This document shows, piece after piece, positions 57,802-64,000 of a stretch of DNA of 64,000 bases. The notes below the pieces were generated by a model that worked only from the letters and a program-made list of their open reading frames with translations, had not been told where the DNA came from and did not search any database. Location of the stretch: contig OY294051.1 in the NCBI GenBank assembly GCA_958510825.1, positions 35,030,393 to 35,094,392 of the forward strand. Reading direction: 5' to 3'. The stretch's first letter is position 1. Each line of letters starts with the position of its first letter. This DNA comes from Brachypterus glaber. Lineage: Eukaryota > Arthropoda > Insecta > Coleoptera > Kateretidae. Both the position numbers and the translations under genes were made by a program.

Positions 57802-58751
57802 TAAATATAATAAACTTTTAACCAATAATGTTTTAGGACTCAACTTCTCGATTTTACTGTTAAATTTGCGGCCAGAATTATCAATTCCAAGCATATGCCC
57901 TAGGGTATTTACATAAGTTGGTATTACTGATTTTAAGAGACCTTTTAGGTTCATTTACATGCATATGTGACGATCGTATTTAGAATTTGAGATTAGTTTA
58001 ACGAAAGGACACATATTGAGAATTATTGTTTTTAATTTTATGGTTATGTTCATTTTATGCTATAAGTATAATAACTTTTATATGCATTTATTTGCCTAAT
58101 GTTTTTTAATTTTCCTTTCCATTTTATTTTTTTTACTTGAAAAAGCCTTGCTGTCATGCTGCCTTGCTTATTGAAAGCACGATGACTTTAGAACGCTTCG
58201 ACTTAGAGACTTGTTTGACATACAGTTTTTTTTTTGTTTCCAAAAGTAAGGGAATAAACAATATTTTTGATCAATAATTTAAAGATTTAATTGGTATTTA
58301 ATTGGTGCATAGGGCCCTAGAGCTGTTCGAGGTCGCTGAAACCGAATTTTATAATAAAAATATTCGAATTCCACCCCAGCGGGGCAGGGGCAATAACTTT
58401 TAACTGTTTAATGAAAATGGGAAAGCTTTTTTAATTGTACATTGTATTTTTTTAACTTTTCTGTTAAAGTTTGCAACTTTATTACAAAATACTATAAAAA
58501 TTCGCATAAAACTCATAACGGTAGTTTGTAATATATTATGTTAACCTATTTAAAACAATTCGCTACAAAAGCTTTTTAATCTCTGGATGAAGCGTTCCTA
58601 AAAAAATGACTCATAATTCATGATAATACCTTCGGGAGATTTTTATATAAATTATGTTGTTAAAAAACAACGTAAAAGTTGTTTTAAATGCACACATGTG
58701 GTCAGAAGTATATCTAATCTGGAATTTATTTTTTGTGTGCAAAATTTAATA
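57802..58751. other. AT-rich non-coding DNA
   Basis: No supported feature. Confidence 0.5.
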
Positions 58752-59241
58752 CACACAGAGAAAACAAATCTTATGTGAAGTATTTGTGATACTCGTTTTA
58801 AGTATATAAACACTTGATAAAGTCCAAACCAATTTAAAATTGCTAAATTAATATGTGCTAAATTAATAAAATGCAAAAATAATTGCCTTATTTATAACCG
58901 AAAAACGCTAAAAATAGGAGTTTTACCCCATTCTCATCCCTAACCTCCAATCGTTTACCCCAAAAATCTAATCAGCTCTTCAAAATATAATAAGAAACAA
59001 TATGCATGTTGATTTTGACTCAGAAAGGTCTAAAACGTCGAGAAATGTGAAAAAAACGGTCAAAGATTTTGACTTTTCGGAGAAGATTTCAATACATCGG
59101 CACTCTTAGTAGCACTAAGTGGCGATATAACATAAATTTTAAATGGAAACATTGTCTTAGTTACGGCACTAGACGGAGTTGCCAAAATTAAAATGTAAAT
59201 TTACAGGGAATATTTTAATTTACACACCTATTTTTTCTGTG
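58752..59241. mobile_element. Possible TA-flanked element with ACACAGAAAA ends
   Basis: CACACAGAGAAAAC and the right end TTTTTTCTGTG are inverse-related with TA outside. A similar start, TACACAGAAACAAAAATAA, followed by GTATTTGTGATACT, occurs at 7338-7370. Confidence 0.5.
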
Positions 59242-60131
59242 TATAAAACAAATCTTATATTAACTTTTTAAAATTCAGTAGTATTTTAAAACCAGTAATA
59301 TAAAAATTAATGTAATCCAAGAATTATTTAAATGCCGGTCATAAAAATCCTATTTTAACCACCGTATTTTATACGATAGGATTATAAAATTAAAAATTGC
59401 CGTTATATATAACACCAAGATTTTATGAATTTTTAATTCCATACACTACATTAATTGTGAAATATATTCATTTCTGGGAATATATTTAATTTAAAATCCC
59501 CAAAAGTACATAATTTATATTTGACCGCTCAATTTTGTATTTCTTTTAATATATTTTGAAATGTTCTTTTATAGAAAAAATAAAATATTTTTTTACTAAG
59601 ATGAAAAGTAAAGATTTTTTTTACTAGTCTGTAGAATTTACGGACGACGCGAAGCGGAGTCCGGAAACTACAAACGAGTAAAAAAAACACTTTTCCTCTG
59701 AGTGAAACATACTATTGTTTCTTCAAGCATCCTATATATTTTTTTTAATTATGAATTTTTGAATTTAATTTATTCTGTAATGAAGTATGTTTTTTTTATT
59801 ATTAAAATAGGCCAATACAACCCTTTCGAAATAAACCTAAACCTTTCTTAGCTCATTTTATTTTTTTTTCGTAATCTAAATCGTACACTTTTCGCGATTT
59901 CGATGGTAACTTGTCTAATGTAGCATTTGCAATTTCGGAGAGATTTGTAGGTGTATAAACCATAAATTCTTCTTCAATCAATTTCACACAAGGTTTTTGC
60001 ACAGAATCTCGAGTCAACCACCTTCTAACTAGTGTGTTCAGTTATAAAATATGAACATTTTAGTACGCTTGAAGAAAAAGTTCTTTTTTAGGTCTCTAGT
60101 TCTGTTTGACGCCAAACTATATATTTCTTTG
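59242..60131. other. AT-rich non-coding DNA
   Basis: GACGACGCGAAGCGGAGTCC near 59643 is a small GC-rich inverted segment. Otherwise I see nothing. Confidence 0.5.
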
Positions 60132-60197
60132 CCATTTTTGCTCTTAGGGCAAATGGAATTTATTTTAGTAAAAATCCTCGCTCTTTGCCTAAAGAAG
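60132..60197 (+). repeat. Dispersed repeat, copy 2
   Basis: Matches 44371-44436 with about six differences by eye. Confidence 0.75.
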
Positions 60198-60611
60198 CGA
60201 TATGTTGGTTGAATGATTTCTAATAATATTTTTTTTACCCATTGGTTTTGACATATATTTTAAACTGGCTGTCATTTATTTAGTCTTACAAATAATCATA
60301 AGAAAATGTATTCAAAAACTCAAAGATTGTTTAAAATACATACTGATATTAGGGCTTACAGGTTTTAGGAAATCCAAAGGCAAAATGGCAAAATTATATA
60401 TATCTTGCGTTTTGAGGTCCTAAATCCTGCATACCCTAATGTTACTGATATTATAATATCAGCACGTAAAAATTTTGAGGACAAAATAATGATGAATCGT
60501 TTAAAATCATTATAAAACTAATTTTTTTATTCATATTGTGCTATTAAAATTTTACATTACTTGTGCTGGTGATACCTAACAATCGTTTACTATAAAACTT
60601 TTATTTAGCAC
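60198..60611. other. AT-rich non-coding DNA
   Basis: No supported feature. Confidence 0.5.
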
Positions 60612-62452
60612 TGTGTTATCACGGTACTCTTGAATGATCAATAGGTTGAACTAACGTGGCAAAAAAATCTGACCATGGAACATGGTAGTAGAAGGTTCAC
60701 TTGTTATAGAATCACCGACAGCCAAATCCCAAAAACTTGTTTTTGGAAAATAATGTTTAATAACCATCTGCAGAGTTCATGGTCAATACAAACTTAAAGT
60801 GTACATTATGTTGCATGATTTTGGTAGTAATTCTCGTGCTGATTCCGAATATGTTTTAAGTTACTCTCTATCTTTTTCGGTTTTTGAGAGAAAAGCGTAT
60901 AAAAATCACAAAAATTATTTTTTCGCATGTTTTAATGTAGCCTAGACATTTTGCTATAAGACAATAAAATAACTTTCTTAGCCTAAACTATTGTCCGATT
61001 CTCGTTCTGTATTATTATAAAGGAACATCTCGTCTAACATTTTTGTGAAAATTTTTAAAATTTTATATATATAAACGTGTTTAAATTAAAAAATTAATTA
61101 TTTTGTTACAGTGTTCATAATATATCTTTCACTTTGAAAAGTAATTGTCAGATGTGTACATAGACGTTCCTAAAGTTATTTTCTATATTTTGGCCAGACA
61201 AAAACATTTATTATTATAGACTTCACAGTGTGAAGTATTGAACGATGGTTTTTAAATTAAATTAAAAACTCATCAACAATTTACCTCAGATCAAAAGTTT
61301 TTTACAATATACACGTTTTTTTTATCAAATTCTGAACTACCTTCTTTCATTTTCTGTATAAAAAATAAGTAAAAATTAAAGGAATTAGATTTATATGCTT
61401 ATGAATTTAAAAACGGCTGCTTGTTTTTTTTTCTAATACATGATAATTAAAGCTTAAGCATATAGCATATTATGTCTAAACAATATAAAATAAATAAATA
61501 AATAAATTTTTTAGTTATCCTAAAATGGACTTCTTTACATTTTTTAAATGAAATTTTCACTCCGCAGGCAGCACAAACTGTTTTTTTATTATTTTCGTGG
61601 TCGCTCATTCTCTAAGATAAATTTAAAAGTTATCAGTATAGAAGCAATTATTTATTTTATATAACCGTAATATAAATTCTTTTTGGCAAAATATCACTCT
61701 TAAATCAAATATATAATTATTAAGTTCAAAATACTTACATATATGTAAATAATACTGAAGGTAAAAAATAAAAGCCTTCATCAAAATTCAACATTTATTG
61801 TTATAACATTATTTCTGACAAATAAGTCAATTTATAACAAGCTAGTAATAGGTAGGTTAATAGTATTATTAACATTCTCAAGTATTCGGTAAAAATTATT
61901 AACGCGCCTCTGTGTTGGACAAATCCATCAAATCTGAAACATCTGTAATGACACTGATTAACAAAAAAAAAGTATTTTAATAAAAACGCGATTTCAAGGG
62001 TGTTTAAATATGTATTTAGATTTACCAAAAGAAAAAAAAATCCAAGATATTCCTTTGGAACTATACAGAACGAGAATCGGACTACAATTTAAGCCAAGAA
62101 AGTTATTTTATCGTCTTATAACAAAATGTCTAGGCTACATTAAAACATGCGAAAAAATATTTTTTGTGATTTTTATAAGCTTTTTTCTCAAAAATGGAAA
62201 AAGATAGAGAGTAACTTAAAACATATTCGGAATCAGCACGAGAAATACTACCAAAATCAAGCAACATAATGTACACTTTAAGTTTGTATTGACCATGAAC
62301 TCTGCAGACGGTTATTTAACATTATTTTCCAAAAACAAGTTTTTGGGATTTGGCTGTCGATGGTTCTATAACAAGTGAACTTTCTACTACCATGTTCCAT
62401 GGTCAGATTTTTTTGCCACGTTAGTTCAACCCATTCAAGAGTACCGTGTTAT
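60612..62452. mobile_element. 1.84-kb element with ~400-bp inverted arms
   Basis: Left arm 60612-61034 and right arm about 62050-62452 are inverse over their length with about 8-10 percent difference and small indels. Shared markers: ACGGTACTCTTGAAT, CTGACCATGGAACATGGTAG, AAATCCCAAAAACTTG, GCACGAGAAATACTACC inverse and CCGATTCTCGTTCTGTAT. The 1-kb centre is AT-rich with no recognisable protein. The arms' outer limits show no obvious duplication. Confidence 0.85.
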
Positions 62453-63084
62453 ACTGCTTGATTTGTAGATTGATGCTTTAGTTTGGACTTTGAGGACCTT
62501 TCTTGTTCTTTTTACCATTTTCTTTTCGATTTATAAATATAGTTTGGATTTTATTTTCAAATCAAATTAATTTTTTGATTGACAATAAATTTAAAACACA
62601 AGATTTTTAACCTTACATAGCGAATTAAATTTATTATGCCAACTATAAAACAAGAAACTAATGAGCATCAACTAGATAGATTATATCTTCATTCTTGCTG
62701 ATCTATTTTATTAAAATTCGCCAATGGTTATTTCAAAATTTGGATAAAAAATAAAATAAAATAAAAAATATATGTAGGTTGTGTAAAAATTGAGACGAAA
62801 CCTCTGAAAATTTTACCCGGAAAACGATAACTCAATTTCCGTACCGAAAAATTACTTATTTCAACTCGGTAATTGTCTAGTATTACTATAATAAACTGGT
62901 AAAAGACTTCTTTTACATTCTTATTCGAATATCAGCGAAATTGGAAGGCAGAAATTGAATAGAGCCCGCTTAAATCGTCGTTTTCAGCGAAGTACGTTTT
63001 TTTCAGGAGTAATATAAGTAAATTCTTTATTCTGTATAGATTGTCAGGAATTTCAATATGGCTTGTGCAAACCCTCGGAACAGT
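62453..63084. other. AT-rich non-coding DNA
   Basis: No supported feature. Confidence 0.5.
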
Positions 63085-63725
63085 GAAGAGTAAACTTATA
63101 AAAATGACTGAAAATGCTGAAAGTATTAAATGAAATGTAGTGTTTTCAGAACTGAACTTCAGATTTCACGTTTTTATATTGCTATTTTCGTTTTAGCAGG
63201 AATACTTCTACACTGATATAAATAAAATAAAAAATAGACAAAGTTCTTTTGCTGGGTTTGTTTTAGATTTAACTAAAGCTTTTGATTTTGTTATTATTAA
63301 AGTCATTGAAGAGTAAACTGAAAATGCTGAAAATACTAAATGAAATGTAGTGTTTTCAGAACTGAACTTCAGATTTCACGTTTTTATATTGCTATTTTCG
63401 TTTTAGCAGGAATACTTCTACACTGATATAAATAAAATAAAAAATAGACAAAGTTCTTTTGCTGGGTTTGTTTTAGATTTAACTAAAGCTTTTGATTTTG
63501 TTATTATTAAAGTCATTGAAGAGTAAACTTATAAAAATAACTGAAAATGCTGAAAATACTAAATGAAATATAGTGTTTTCAGACTGGACTTTAGATTACT
63601 CGTTTTAATATTGGTATTTTCGTTTTAGCAAAAATACTCCTACAATGATACAAATAAAATAAAAAATAAACAAAGTTCTTTTGCTGGATTTTCTTTAGAT
63701 TTAACTAAAGCTTTTGATTTTGCCT
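63085..63725 (+). repeat. ~210-223-bp tandem repeat, three units, carrying an RT motif
   Basis: GAAGAGTAAAC marks unit starts at 63085, 63308 and 63518. Units 1 and 2 are practically identical except for a 13-bp deletion (CTTATAAAAATGA) in unit 2. Unit 3 is ~10 percent diverged and truncated. The end of each unit encodes the reverse-transcriptase motif described in the next entry. Confidence 0.9.
63191..63314 (+). pseudogene. Reverse-transcriptase motif fragment (LINE-like), repeated three times
   Basis: In the first unit the frame from about 63200 reads SSFAGFVLDLTKAFDFV and ends at a TAA in GAAGAGTAA. FxLDLxKAFDxV is the conserved first catalytic-aspartate motif of non-LTR retrotransposon reverse transcriptases. 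Only about 40 codons are open; upstream there is a TAG. The same fragment recurs in unit 2 (ending near 63524) and, changed at one position (GFSLDLTKAFDF), in unit 3. It is a non-functional piece amplified with the tandem repeat. Confidence 0.7.
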
Positions 63726-63792
63726 GTTTGTCTCAATTTTCCCAAACATAATTTCCTTGCACAATGACTTAAATAGAACAAAAAAAAAATAG
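63726..63792. other. Spacer
   Basis: AT-rich, ending in an A run and TAG directly before the next open frame. Confidence 0.4.
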
Positions 63793-64000
63793 AAATCAAG
63801 CAAGACATACTATCCTGGTATCCAAGAATTTTGGTACAAAGACCATACAAACAATACCATATGTGCAATAACACAAGACCAAGACCAACGCATTTTTATA
63901 TTTGGGGTAGCTGAAACCGAATCTGACCTCAGCATTGCTCCATCAGGTCACATTTTTTCTCTGCCCATAAAAACATCTGAATTTAACCCTTTTTTGAAGT
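63793..64000 (+). CDS. Open frame running off the window edge, possible exon
   Basis: After the TAG at 63790-63792 the frame stays open for 69 codons to the right edge of the window, with no ATG at its start. The DNA is less AT-rich than the neighbours, and the peptide is balanced in composition (GIQEFWYKDHTNNTICAI, APSGHIFSLPIK), unlike translated AT-rich spacer. An exon starting at AAATCAAG|CAAG or just after the TAG is possible, as is a captured fragment of a transposon protein. I do not recognise the family. It is the best coding candidate in the window but cannot be judged without the DNA to the right. Confidence 0.45.

Overview
The window looks like non-coding nuclear DNA from an arthropod, most likely an insect with a large, repeat-rich genome. 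It is strongly AT-rich, has no long open frames, and is densely seeded with short inverted-repeat DNA transposons (many flanked by TA), foldback elements, microsatellites and decayed retroelement pieces. An odorant-receptor-like pseudogene exon also points to an insect. The species cannot be named from the sequence. I see no intact protein-coding gene, rRNA, functional tRNA, CRISPR array or operon. Almost all short open frames here are chance or lie inside repeats.

Layout. 0-8.5 kb: copies of a ~0.5-kb dispersed repeat (family A), a possible exon at 824-1015, a diverged ~148-bp tandem repeat, a 660-bp element with repeated TGTAACGTAAGCA boxes, and the first copy (7590-8544) of a TA-flanked element (family B) carrying a 49-bp minisatellite. 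8.5-20.4 kb: many foldback elements (10324, 13068, 17324, 17507, 19022, 19329, 20104) and a hammerhead-ribozyme-like motif at 15141-15179. 21.7-24.6 kb: a second, inverted family B copy holding 2.17 kb of extra DNA between 9-bp direct repeats; the extra DNA contains the receptor-like pseudogene. 25-31.6 kb: a 21-bp perfect hairpin, a tRNA-like sequence, a 185-bp palindrome and two larger terminal-inverted-repeat elements. 34-41.5 kb: a mariner-type MITE, a hAT-type element, a 181-bp-arm palindrome with no visible mismatch, a large foldback with an internal insertion, and the 3' end of a LINE. 42-59 kb: partial and full copies of the same families, a long (TC)n tract, and an element nested inside another at 50922-51523. 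60.6-64 kb: an element with ~400-bp inverted arms, a three-unit tandem repeat whose unit carries a reverse-transcriptase motif, and an open frame running off the right edge.

The parts do not form a pathway. The biology visible is transposon proliferation, nesting, internal deletion or gene-fragment capture, and accumulation of long inverted repeats that could form hairpin RNA if transcribed. Calls rest on reading alignments by eye, so boundaries and identities are approximate.
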